Below, in pieces: positions 53,421 through 62,640 of a stretch of DNA of 64,000 nucleotides (position 1 is its first letter; every line of letters starts with the position of its first letter). Made by a program: the position numbers and the translations under genes. Under the pieces are notes generated by a model. That model made no database searches, had not been told where the DNA came from, and worked only from the letters and a program-made list of their open reading frames with translations. This DNA is from Cepaea nemoralis (taxonomy: Eukaryota; Mollusca; Gastropoda; Stylommatophora; Helicidae). The DNA is taken from NCBI GenBank assembly GCA_014155875.1, contig JACEFZ010014585.1, positions 496,001 to 560,000 of the forward strand, read 5' to 3'.

Positions 53421-53689
53421 ACTTTGTGACTGTGTGTAAGTATATGTGTATGCGAAGGGGTATGTATTTGTGTGTTATTGGGTGGGTGCATTACTGTGAA
53501 CATTTGTGTAAATGATGTAAGTGTGTATGGAGGATTGTATGTACGTGTTTATGAACGTGCGTAGACACATGTGTCTGCCTGCATGCCTGTCTCATAACAC
53601 GGTAATATGCATTGTTTATGCTTTCAACATTCATTTGACAATGTGCTTTTTTTTTCCTATGTGAATGTAACATGCATAATTGATGAACG

Positions 53690-53762
53690 AAAGGTGAGTG
53701 ATTGGAAGGGCCGAATGTAAGACTGGCCTGCGTGCCCAATTTGCGACCCTTTGAAAATAACG

Positions 53763-53770
<8 letters not shown>
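53690..53770 (+). repeat. Short dispersed repeat preceding a (CT)n run
   Basis: GGGCCGAATGTAAGACTGGC, CTGCGTGCCCAATTTGCGAC, CCTTTGAAAATAA and a TTCG tail match 57855-57930. It may be the 3' end of an element whose TTCG/CT tail seeded the neighbouring microsatellite. Confidence 0.6.
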
Positions 53771-53793
<23 letters not shown>

Positions 53794-53809
53794 CGCTCTC
53801 CCTCTCCCC

Positions 53810-53894
<85 letters not shown>

Positions 53895-53905
53895 TTCTCA
53901 CATAC
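53768..53905. repeat. (CT)n microsatellite
   Basis: CT run with a C-rich interruption near 53793-53812. Confidence 0.97.
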
Positions 53906-53924
53906 ACACACGCACACAATTTAG

Positions 53925-54348
53925 CACAAAATGAATTAAATAGTTTGGTTAATTGGAGTTATGCAAACCACATGCAATTAGCATTTCTAAAACAAAATCT
54001 ATGTTAATAGCAACCAGGCAAAGACTTCACAGTCTAAACTCACAGAGAACTCTTCAGCTGCACATTGGTAGCACGCATGTGGAAAGTGTAACCGAGCATA
54101 AAGCACTGGGTCTTATCATTGATCAAGATCTAATCTTTAATTTCCATGTTCAGGCTCTCGTTAAACAAACAGCCACAAATGTATACCAACTTGCAAACCT
54201 AAAAATTTCCTTGATGAAAACACAAGAAAGATATTCTATACTTCCCACATACAAACACATATTGACTATATTTCACAATCTGGGATGGATGGTCCACATC
54301 AATAACAAACGCCTTTATTCACTCCAAAAAAGAGTAGCTCGTTTAATT
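53925..54348 (+). pseudogene. CR1-like LINE, part 1
   Basis: Plus strand: LVNWSYANHMQLAF, a frameshift near 53985, KTKSMLIATRQRL, LGLIIDQDLIFNFHVQALVK, NVYQLANLKISLMKTQERYS, then LQKRVARLI. The order (TK.M, LG..ID, LQKRA.R.I) is that of CR1/jockey-type RTs downstream of the catalytic domain. The frame is interrupted at 54348 by a LINE-X insertion and resumes at 56046. Confidence 0.82.
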
Positions 54349-56036
54349 CATCTCATCTCATCTCATCATGTTCCTCTTGTACCTTGCGGTGTCGAGGTGA
54401 AGTATAAACTTCGTGAGAGTGCCCGGTTATGGGCTTCGTATATCGACATTCCCATGGATTCTGTTATTCCCTCCGTCCAACGTTTACGTGGTCGGCCTCT
54501 TCCTTTGTTTCCATCTGGTCTGTACATCATTGCTTGTTGTGGCATGCTGTTGACTGGTAGCCTACTTGCATGGCCAAACCATTTGACTTGCTGCTTTCTA
54601 ATAAAATCTAGAGCAGCTTTAACCCCCACTTTAGTCCTGATTTCTTCATTTCTGATCTTATCTCTTCTTGATACATTGAGTATTCTTCTCAGGAACCTCA
54701 TTTCTGTTGTTGTGATTTTTCTTTTCTCTTTTTCTGTCATTGTCCAGGTTTGGCATTGGTAGCACAGAGTTGGTAGGAAGATTGTGTTGTAAAGTGCTTT
54801 CTTAGTAGTTATTGATACATGTTTGTTCTTTAGTATTGGTGCCATTTGTCCAATGAGTTGATTTGCCTTATTGCACCTATTTTCGATCTCGTCTTCTGAT
54901 CTGCCATTTGATGATATTATACTTCCTAGGTACTTGAAGCTCTTTACTTGTTTCAAGGGATGTTCGTTTAGGTGAATTGTTGCTGTTTGTTCTTCTTTAG
55001 TTATAGTCATTACCTCTGTTTTGCTTGTGCTAATTTTCATGTTATGTTCCCTACACATTTCGTTTAGACTATTCATGTGGTCTTGTAATTCAGCTTCTGA
55101 TTTTGCTATTAGTGCTTGGTCGTCCGCAAACAGGAGTTCTCTAATGGTTAGATTTGCAGATGGTTCTTCTTCTGTGTTCTCGTCATGCGGTATTCTTGCT
55201 GTCTCTGCTTGGCTGGTTTCTTTACATATGTTGTCTATATATGTTATGAACAAGAGAGGGGACAGGACACAACCTTGTCGTACTCCAGATCTTATGGTGA
55301 AGAGTTCTGAGTGTCCTCCAGTTGCTCTCACTATGCATTCACTGTTGTTGTATAAACTTCTACATAGGTTTGTTAGATGTGTACTCACTTCATATTGTTT
55401 AAGGATTTCCCACAGCTTGTTTCTATCTACCCTATCAAATGCCTTTTCTTGGTCAACAAAGGCTAAGTAGAGTGTTTCATTGAATTCAATTGATTTTTCT
55501 ATAAGTTGTCTAAGAGCAAAAATGGCGTCTGTGCATCCTTTGTTTTTCCTAAATCCAAGCTGCGTTTCGCTTAACTGGGGTTCTAAAGTAGTTCGTAATC
55601 TTTTTTCAAGAATTTTGCAAAATATTTTCCCAGTATGACTCAACAGTGAAATGCCTCTGTATTGTGTGCAATCTCTTTTGCTGCCTTTGTTTTTCCAAAT
55701 TGGGATAATTATGGCGTTTCCCCAGTCTCGTGGTGTCTGTTTTTCTACCCATACATGGTTGAATAGTCTATGTAGCCAAGCTGTTCCTACTTCCCTTGCT
55801 GCTTTAATTAGTTCATTTGGTATTTCATCCTGTCCTGGTGATTAGTTCAATGGGGCTAATCTGATGGCTTCTATAATTTCTTCTTTTAGTATGTCTGGTT
55901 CTAGTTCCTCGGTGACATCTGTGTAGGTCTCTTGAATTCCTGTGACATCTGATGGGATGTTGAGAAGTTGTTCGAAATACTGCTTCATACTTCTTAGTTT
56001 TTCTACGAGCAGTATATTTTAATTAATAGTAAAAAG
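54349..56036 (-). pseudogene. LINE-X, best preserved copy, inserted in CR1-like LINE
   Basis: Minus strand RT. Upstream of the main frame: IPSDVTGIQETYTDVTEELE, a stop in LAPLN*SPGQDEIPNELIKA (about 55843), then DWGNAIIIPIWKNKGSKRDC and YRGISLLSHTGKIFCKILEK. The 425-codon frame (55643-54366) holds ETQLGFRKNKGCTDAIFALR, AFVDQEKAFDRVDRNKLW (motif A), RSGVRQGCVLSPLLFITYID (motif B), LLFADDQALIA (FADD at 55119-55130), FKYLGSIISSNG, FLPTLCYQCQTWTMTEKEKR, FGHASRLPVNSMPQQAM and GRGRPRKRWTEGITESMG. The endonuclease part is absent: the copy is 5'-truncated. Flanked by CGTTTAATT at 54340-54348 and 56037-56045. A GATGA-type tail lies at the low-coordinate end. Confidence 0.9.
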
Positions 56037-56178
56037 CGTTTAATTAATAGTAAAAAACCTACCGACAATTCTAACCTATATGAGCGTCTCTAGTTACTGC
56101 CACTCCACAAACGCTTACTTTTTAATATGGTCAAACTAACTCACAAAATCCTATTTCAAAATGCTACAATCTACCTTT
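56037..56178 (+). pseudogene. CR1-like LINE, part 2
   Basis: Continues the CR1-like frame: INSKKPTDNSNLYERL, a stop, then LLPLHKRLLFNMVKLTHKIL and FQNATIYL. This corresponds to the LPVKKRIDYF..YK.LNGLAP.YL region of CR1-like proteins. Ends at the second LINE-X insertion. Confidence 0.8.
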
Positions 56179-56770
56179 CAAGTTTCAAGTACCTAGGAAG
56201 TATAATATCATCAAATGGCACATCAGAAGACGAGATCGAAAATAGGTGCAATAAGGCAAATCAACCCATTGGACAAATGGCACCAATACTAAAGAACAAA
56301 CATGTATCAATAACTACTAAGAAAGCACTTTACAACACAATCTTCCTACCAACTCTAAGCTACCAATGCCAAACCTGGACAATGACAGAAAAAGAGAAAA
56401 GAACAATCACAACAACAGAAATGAGGTGCCTGAGAAGAATACTCAACGTATCAAGAAGAGATAAGATCAGAAATGAAGAAATCAGGACTAAAGTGGGGGT
56501 TAAAGCAGCACTAGATTTTATTAGAAAGCAGCAAGTCAAATGGTTTGGCCATGCAAGTAGGTTACCTGTCAACAGCATACCACAACAAGCAATGATGTAC
56601 AGAAAAGATGGAAGCAGAGGAAGAGGCCGACCACGTAAAAGCTGGACGGAGGGAATAGCAGAACCCATGGGAATATCGATATATGAAGCCCATAATCGGG
56701 CACTCTCACGATGTTTATACTTCACCTCGATACCGCAAGGTACAAGAGGAACATGATGAGATGAGATGAG
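56179..56770 (+). pseudogene. LINE-X, 592-bp truncated insertion
   Basis: Plus strand: FKYLGSIISSNGTSEDEIEN to SIPQGTRGT and stop, a single 190-codon open stretch, then GATGAGATGAG. Flanked by the 13-bp duplication ACAATCTACCTTT (56166-56178 and 56771-56783). The short, open state and exact duplication argue for a relatively recent insertion. Confidence 0.92.
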
Positions 56771-57021
56771 ACAATCTACCTTTGGCCATTGTTTAAATAT
56801 AACGCAAGACATAGCAAACGACTTCATGTCCCTAAACCTAGGATAGACTTATACAAAAAAGCGTAGCATTCTCAGCCGCTCATTTGTGAACAATCTTCCA
56901 CGAGAAATCAAAGACACCACCAATAACTATACATACAATCGCAACTCGTTTGAACACTATCTCAGTACAGACTACATGCCCCACCGCCTAAATTTTGTTT
57001 TAAAAACATGGAAAATTATCT
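56771..57021 (+). pseudogene. CR1-like LINE, part 3 (C-terminus)
   Basis: After the duplication: WPLFKYNARHSKRLHVPKPR, IDLYKK, AFSAAHL then NNLPREIKDTTNNYTYNRNS, FEHYLSTDYMPHRLNFVLK. Matches the AFSGAKLWN.LP..I......FK close of CR1-like RTs, with one stop and one frameshift. Interrupted at the very end by SINE-A. Confidence 0.8.
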
Positions 57022-57242
57022 GAAAAAAAGGTCGCTTAAAAGTCGACGTGCTCGACTTCATTACACCGGGTTTTATCCCACATGGCTCAGTCTCCTTCCG
57101 CAGCGCGGACAGCGTCGCACGAAGGACGAACTCCGTAGCTCCAGCGACGACCCTCAGGAGTCTCCGAAAAAATGCACCCGTGAACCGAAGGACTCGGCCG
57201 GAATCTAACCCATAACCTTCGGAGCACGAGTCAGACGGCTGA
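57022..57242 (-). mobile_element. SINE-A copy with 14-bp target-site duplication
   Basis: Flanked by ATGGAAAATTATCT at 57008-57021 and 57243-57256. The box A half of the head is missing (starts AGCCGTCTGACTCGTGCTCC), so it is slightly 5'-truncated; body as in 3421-3645. Confidence 0.92.
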
Positions 57243-57299
57243 ATGGAAAATTATCTCACATGACAACTAGCTAATAAACATTTCTATATGTTTAGTTTA

Positions 57300-57662
57300 G
57301 TTAGCCGACGGATCTACATCACGGCATACGGGTGTAACCCATAAGTGCTCCGTTCTACTCCTAACTCAAGCCTGAGTCCGGAGTTTCTCAGCTCAGTGCA
57401 CGAACTCCGTAGCACCTGCGAGGATCCTGAGATACTTTGGGTAGATTGTTAACTCGAAATTTGACCCGGGCAGCGCCGTTAGGCTACTCTTTTTCGATTT
57501 CCGACTGCCAAGGGATTTTTTACGTGCTCAACAATACACACGGGCGTCCGATCTCACTATCCAGAGACCAGGGGACCACGTGAAAAAAATCCGGGGCTTG
57601 AACTCAGGACCTCCAGCACTCGAGGCGGACATCATACCTCGAGACCACTCAGCCCACTATAT
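57300..57662 (-). mobile_element. SINE-D, tRNA-derived (single copy)
   Basis: Minus strand starts GTGGGCTGAGTGGTCTCGAG (box A), then GTCCTGAGTTCAAGCCCC (box B near 57597) and a long body to about 57300 (GTCCCCTGGTCTCTGG, GCGCTGCCCGGGTCAAATTT). The head is Ser/Leu-tRNA-like. No second copy in this window, so the SINE call rests on the head and length. Confidence 0.6.
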
Positions 57663-57844
57663 ATATTCCTTTATGTATGGTACGTTATAACTTTCTTAGG
57701 TATTTATAATGACCATGTTAAAAATTGCTTTAGTGGCTCATGTGTTATATATTATTTTCCATGCGTTTTAATGCAAATTGTTCTTTTGTTGTCTAAGATT
57801 ATCTTCTTAAGTGTTGTTGAATAAAATAACGTATGAGAGGAAAG

Positions 57845-57935
57845 AGAGACGAAGGGCAGAATATCAGACGGGCCTGCGTGTCCAGTTCTGAACCCTTTGA
57901 CAATAAAGGTGTTCTTTCGTTCGTTCGTTCTCTCT
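57845..57935 (+). repeat. Short dispersed repeat preceding (CA)n
   Basis: GGGCCTGCGTGTCCAGTTCT, GAACCCTTTGACAATAAAGG and TTCGTTCGTTCG. Homologous to 53690-53770, again immediately before a microsatellite. Confidence 0.6.
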
Positions 57936-57942
57936 CTCCTCG

Positions 57943-58004
<62 letters not shown>
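57943..58004. repeat. (CA)n microsatellite
   Basis: Uninterrupted AC run. Confidence 0.97.
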
Positions 58005-58006
<2 letters not shown>

Positions 58007-58625
58007 AGCACTCGTCGTTCCTGTCTTCAAGTTATTTATTGCCTTCACTGAACAATGTAATCCAAAACAAAATAACTAAAGTAACCAAACAAAAACATTA
58101 AAGGATCCCTTTTCTCACCACGAGGCCGTTTGGGTATATGATGTTCGCCCCATAGTTTCAAGAAAACCCCTGATACCCATTTTATCTAGGTCGATCTGGA
58201 ATCTATTTTACAAATCTCCACATTAATAACGTCAAAATATCGATCCCCGGATGGCGCGAGAAACGGTTCATTTGATTTATCCTATTTGTACAGCAGATTA
58301 CCTGCAGCTATTGCCATACATCTCGTAGTTTGCAGTTTTCCTCTATTTCAACGTCTTTTCCCTCAAACAAACACAAAACATATTGCTAAAGGCTTGTATA
58401 TTTGCTTATCAAATTTTAACTTTTAAGTATATCAGAGCCATATGAAACAGAATAAATCTCTTATACCTCTAGATAAGACTGGAAAACACCTCAGTTGGCT
58501 TGTAATGGGATAGTGGTTTGTTTTTGTTTTTTGAGAACAAACCACGTCTACCATGTTCATTTTAATCAATTTGTCGAGGTTGGTCTCCCAGCATTGCCTG
58601 AGCTTTACGAGTTGTTGCATTTGTG
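58005..58625. other. No gene recognised
   Basis: No supported feature. Confidence 0.45.
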
Positions 58626-58629
58626 CTAG

Positions 58630-60461
58630 ATTACTGTTTAGCCTTGGTGTTACTGTATACTTTCTGAGTGGTTGCTTGTACTTTCTCTTGTCTTATTGTA
58701 TACTTTCTGTGTTGTTGCTTGTACTTTCTCTTGTCTTATTGTATACTTTCTGTGTTGTTGCTTGTACTTTCTCTTGTGTTATTGTATACTTTCTGAGAGG
58801 TTGCTTGTACTTTCTCTTGTCTTATTGTATACTTTCTGTGTTGTTGCTTGTACTTTCTCTTGTCTTATTGTATACTTTCTGTGTTGTTGCTTGTACTTTC
58901 TCTTGTCTTATTGTATACTTTCTGTGTTGTTGCTTGTACTTTCTCTTGTGTTATTGTATACTTTCTGAGAGGTTGCTTGTACTTTCTCTTGTCTTATTGT
59001 ATACTTTCTGAGTGGTTGCTTGTACTTTCTCCTGTCTTATTGTATACTTTCTGTGTTGTTGCTTGTACTTTCTCTTGTCTTATTGTATACTTTCTGAGTG
59101 GTTGCTTGTACTTTCTCTTGTCTTATTGTATACTTTCTGTGTTGTTGCTTGTACTTTCTCTTGTCTTATTGTATACTTTCTGAGAGGTTGCTTGTACTTT
59201 CTCTTGTGTTATTGTATACTTTCTGAGTGGTTGCTTGTACTTTCTCTTGTGTTATTGTATACTTTCTGTGTTGTTGCTTGTACTTTCTCTTGTGTTATTG
59301 TATACTTTCTGAGTGGTTGCTTGTACTTTCTCTTGTGTTATTGTATACTTTCTGAGTGGTTGCTTGCACTTTCTCTTGTCTTATTGTATACTTTCTGAGT
59401 GGTTGCTTGTACTTTCTCTAGTCTTATTGTATACTTTCTGTGTTGTTGCTTGTACTTTCTCTTGTCTTATTGTATACTTTCTGAGTGGTTGCTTGTACTT
59501 TCTCTTGTCTTATTGTATACTTTCTGAGTGGTTGCTTGTACTTTCTCTTGTGTTATTGTATACTTTCTGAGTGGTTGCTTGCACTTTCTCTTGTCTTATT
59601 GTATACTTTCTGTGTTGTTGCTTGTACTTTCTCTTGTCTTATTGTATACTTTCTGAGTGGTTGCTTGTACTTTCTCTTGTCTTATTGTATACTTTCTGTG
59701 TTGTTGCTTGTACTTTCTCTTGTCTTATTGTATACTTTATGTGTTGTTGCTTGTACTTTCTCTTGTGTTATTGTATTCTTTCTGAGTGGTTGTTTGTACT
59801 TTCTCTTGTGTTATTGTATACTTTCTGTGTTGTTGCTTGTACTTTCTCTTGTGTTATTGTATACTTTCTGAGTGGTTGCTTGTACTTTCTCTTGTCTTAT
59901 TGTATACTTTCTGTGTTGTTGCTTGTACTTTCTCTTGTCTTATTGTATACTTTCTGAGTGGTTGCTTGTACTTTCTCTTGTCTTATTGTATACTTTCTGT
60001 GTTGTTGCTTGTACTTTCTCTTGTCTTATTGTATACTTTCTGAGTGGTTGCTTGTACTTTCTCTTATGTTATTGTATACTTTCTGAGTGGTTGCTTGTAC
60101 TTTCTCTTGTCTTATTGTATACTTTCTGTGTTGTTGCTTGTACTTTCTCTTGTCTTATTGTATACTTTCTGTGTTGTTGCTTGTACTTTCTCTTGTGTTA
60201 TTGTATTCTTTCTGAGTGGTTGCTTGTACTTTCTCTTGTGTTATTGTATTCTTTCTGAGTGGTTGCTTGTACTTTCTCTTGTGTTATTGTATACTTTCTG
60301 TGTTGTTGCTTGTACTTTCTCTTGTCTTATTGTATACTTTCTGTGTTGTTGCTTGTACTTTCTCTTGTCTTATTGTATACTTTCTGTGTTGTTGCTTGTA
60401 CTTTCTCTTGTGTTATTGTATACGTTCTGTGGTGTTGCTTGTACTTTCTCGTGTCTTATTA
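58630..60461 (+). repeat. 43-bp minisatellite, first block (about 42 units)
   Basis: Units of TTGCTTGTACTTTCTCTTGT, CTTATTGTATACTTTCTG and TGTTG/AGTGG/AGAGG. Since 43 is not a multiple of three, three units make a 43-residue repeat and all forward frames stay largely open, giving hydrophobic Leu/Cys/Tyr-rich frames up to 158 codons. The AGTGG and AGAGG variants introduce TGA in one frame, so no frame spans the array. Confidence 0.97.
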
Positions 60462-60494
60462 AGTGCTCTGAATGTCAAAGTGAAGAAATTCAAC

Positions 60495-60547
<53 letters not shown>

Positions 60548-60548
60548 T

Positions 60549-60595
<47 letters not shown>

Positions 60596-60596
60596 A

Positions 60597-60646
<50 letters not shown>

Positions 60647-60780
60647 TAGAATCAGCGGGGAAAGAAGCCCCTGTTGAGCTTGACTCTTGTCCGACTTTGT
60701 GAAGACACATGAAGAGTGTTGCATAGGTGGGAGGGCAAGCGCAAATGAAATACCACTACTTTTATCGTTTCTTTACTGAT
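60462..60780 (+). pseudogene. 28S rRNA fragment (R1/R2 target region)
   Basis: 319 bp begin AGTGCTCTGAATGTCAAAG and follow eukaryotic 28S rRNA through GCGCGGGTAAACGGCGGGAG, ACTCTCTTAAGGTAGCCAAA, CTCGTCATCTAATTAGTGAC, TATCTACTATCTAGCGAAAC and AAATGAAATACCACTACTTT to TTCTTTACT. Substitutions at normally invariant positions (for example CAAATGTCTCG, GGCTTGGTAGAATC) mark it as a pseudogene. The R2 retrotransposon cleavage position would fall between 60537 and 60538, with no insert. Confidence 0.93.
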
Positions 60781-61349
60781 CATCGGTGGAGATTTGCCCG
60801 CAACAGACGAGCAATATCTCCGGCGGGCCTATTCTCGCTGGTCGCGAGATTCGCACAGTGGAATGATGGAAGATTTGCTCGCAACAGACGAGCAATATCT
60901 CCGGCAATATCTCCGGCCTATTCCCGGAGGTCGTGGGATCCGCAAAAGTCAGGCGGGGAGTCTGACGGTAGTACACGCTTTGCACAGGTCCGGACACTTG
61001 TGACTGACAGATGTACGCGTCCTATAGGTCAGGCGCGTACGAGGCCCTCACCTGTAGGACTTGGCTGAACGCCTCTAAGTCGGGTGCCTTGGGTGTCGGG
61101 GTCTGGCCACCACTCGCCACCTGCTCGTGGAGGCTAGGTCTCGGAGGTTTGACGCTGAGCCGCCAGCGCTTGCAGCCTTCCTTGTTCCAGACGTATTGGT
61201 TACCCATTCCTCTGGAGCACACAAGGCAAGGCCGAGAGAGGGAACATGTCGTTTGGGCACCACATGTTTCTCTGAAGCTCTGCCCAGGCATTGTGATGGA
61301 ATTTTGGCCACATTCCAACTCACATACTTTGGTCTGTCAAGACTGTAAG
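60781..61349. other. Remainder of the insert: possible rDNA-derived segment
   Basis: A local duplication (CGCAACAGACGAGCAATATC plus TCCGG at about 60800 and 60880), then GGCTGAACGCCTCTAAGTCG near 61061, which matches the 3' region of 28S rRNA, then about 180 bp homologous to 10275-10430. GC-rich compared with the surroundings. Best read as a rearranged 28S/spacer relic; open frames up to 170 codons here show no protein motif. Confidence 0.55.
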
Positions 61350-61934
61350 GTGCCACTCATTGTATACTTTATGTGTTGTTGCTTGTACTTTCTCTTGTGT
61401 TATTGTGTACTTTATGTGTTGTTGCTTGTAGTTTCTCTTGTGTTATTGTGTACTTTATGTGTTGTTGCTTGTAGTTTCTCTTGTGTTATTGTGTACTTTC
61501 TGTGTTGTTTCCTGTACTTTCTCTTGTGACATTGTGTACGTTATGTGTTGTTTTGTGTACTTTCTCTTGTGTTATTGCTTACTTTCTGTGTTGTGTTGTG
61601 TACTTTCTCTTGTGTTACTGTGTACATTTTGTGTTGTTTTGTGTACTTTCTCTTGTGTTACTGTGTACATTTTGCGTTGTTGCTTGTACTTTCTCTTGTG
61701 TTACTGTGTACATTTTGCGTTGTTGCTTGTACTTTCTCTTGTGTTACTGTGTACATTTTGCGTTGTTGCTTGTACTTTCTCTTGTGTTACTGTGTACATT
61801 TTGCGTTGTTGCTTGTACTTTCTCTTGTGTTAGGCTACTGTGTACATTTTGCGTTGTTGCTTGTACTTTCTCTTGTGTTATTGTGTTCTTTCTGCGTTGT
61901 TGCTTGTACTTTGTCTTGTGTTATTGTGTACAGC
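61350..61934 (+). repeat. 43-bp minisatellite, second block
   Basis: Resumes after the rRNA-like insert with diverged units (TGTGTACTTTATGTGTTGTT, later TGTGTACATTTTGCGTTGTT). About 13 units. Unit variants here differ from those of the first block. Ends directly at a SINE-B copy. Confidence 0.95.
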
Positions 61935-62125
61935 ACTGCTGTTGTTGATATCTTGGCAAGTTTACGTTCAGTAGTTTGTCATTGCTTTCCGGCTCCCATA
62001 CCAACACGTTTAAAACACAGCACGACACGGTCTGCTGCCAAATCCGTCGCGGTTGTGTTTTGAACGCAGGTAAGCTGAATTATGAACAGCGTCCGTAACG
62101 CCTTTGCCACGGAGACTGGCATAGA
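61935..62125 (-). mobile_element. SINE-B copy
   Basis: Minus strand: TCTCCGTGGCAAAGGCGTTA head, box B-like GCGTTCAAAACACAAC near 62055, GATTTGGCAGCAGACCGTG, GAAAGCAATGACAAACTACTG, AACGTAAACTTGCC. The 3' end is cut by the minisatellite. Confidence 0.8.
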
Positions 62126-62521
62126 GCATCCTACCCTCAGCATTTACTCGAATTAAGTTTCCTCGACAAATTCAGACTCAGATAGGAGACCAACTTCATT
62201 AACACTGTTGGATATGTCCATCAAGCTGGAATCAAAACTCAGTGTCAGTCCCGACGGGTGTGTAGTGAGTACATGCAAGTAGGCGGCCAAATCCCCAAGG
62301 TGGTCTGAGCGGAATTTTATTGTGCACTTTTTAATCTCAACCTGCTGCAAGTCATTTACCTCATTACTTAGGACATGCTTTTGAAAATGAAAACATATTT
62401 GTATTTGTTAATGGCATAATTTATTTATAAATCTAGAAATGTGAAAAGAAAGTAGAATATTTTTGGGTAATGCTCGACTGAACGCCCGATATCAGTCGCA
62501 TTGAACAGATAGCGTATGCAG

Positions 62522-62640
62522 TTTTTTTTTTTTTTTTTTATCGCATATCCTATTTACAGGACATCACTGTTAACACCAGCATTTTGAGCCGGCTGTTGTT
62601 GATGTCTTGGCAAGATTGCGCTCAGTAGTTCGTTTGCAGT
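62522..62640 (-). mobile_element. SINE-B 3' fragment with T/A-run
   Basis: Minus strand: CGAACTACTGAGCGCAATCT, TGCCAAGACATCAACAACAG, GGTGTTAACAGTGATGTCCT and GTAAATAGGATATGCGA, followed by an A-run (poly-T on plus, 62522-62539), which marks the 3' end of the SINE. Confidence 0.7.

Noticed and set aside
58553..60560. Cys/Leu-rich multi-pass membrane protein
   Set aside because: Hydrophobic periodicity is a by-product of the 43-bp minisatellite; overlapping frames are equally open and TGA stops interrupt irregularly.
61011..61529. 172-codon frame after the 28S fragment
   Set aside because: Starts in the rRNA-like region and ends in the minisatellite; frames of this kind are common in rRNA-derived GC-rich DNA and show no domain.
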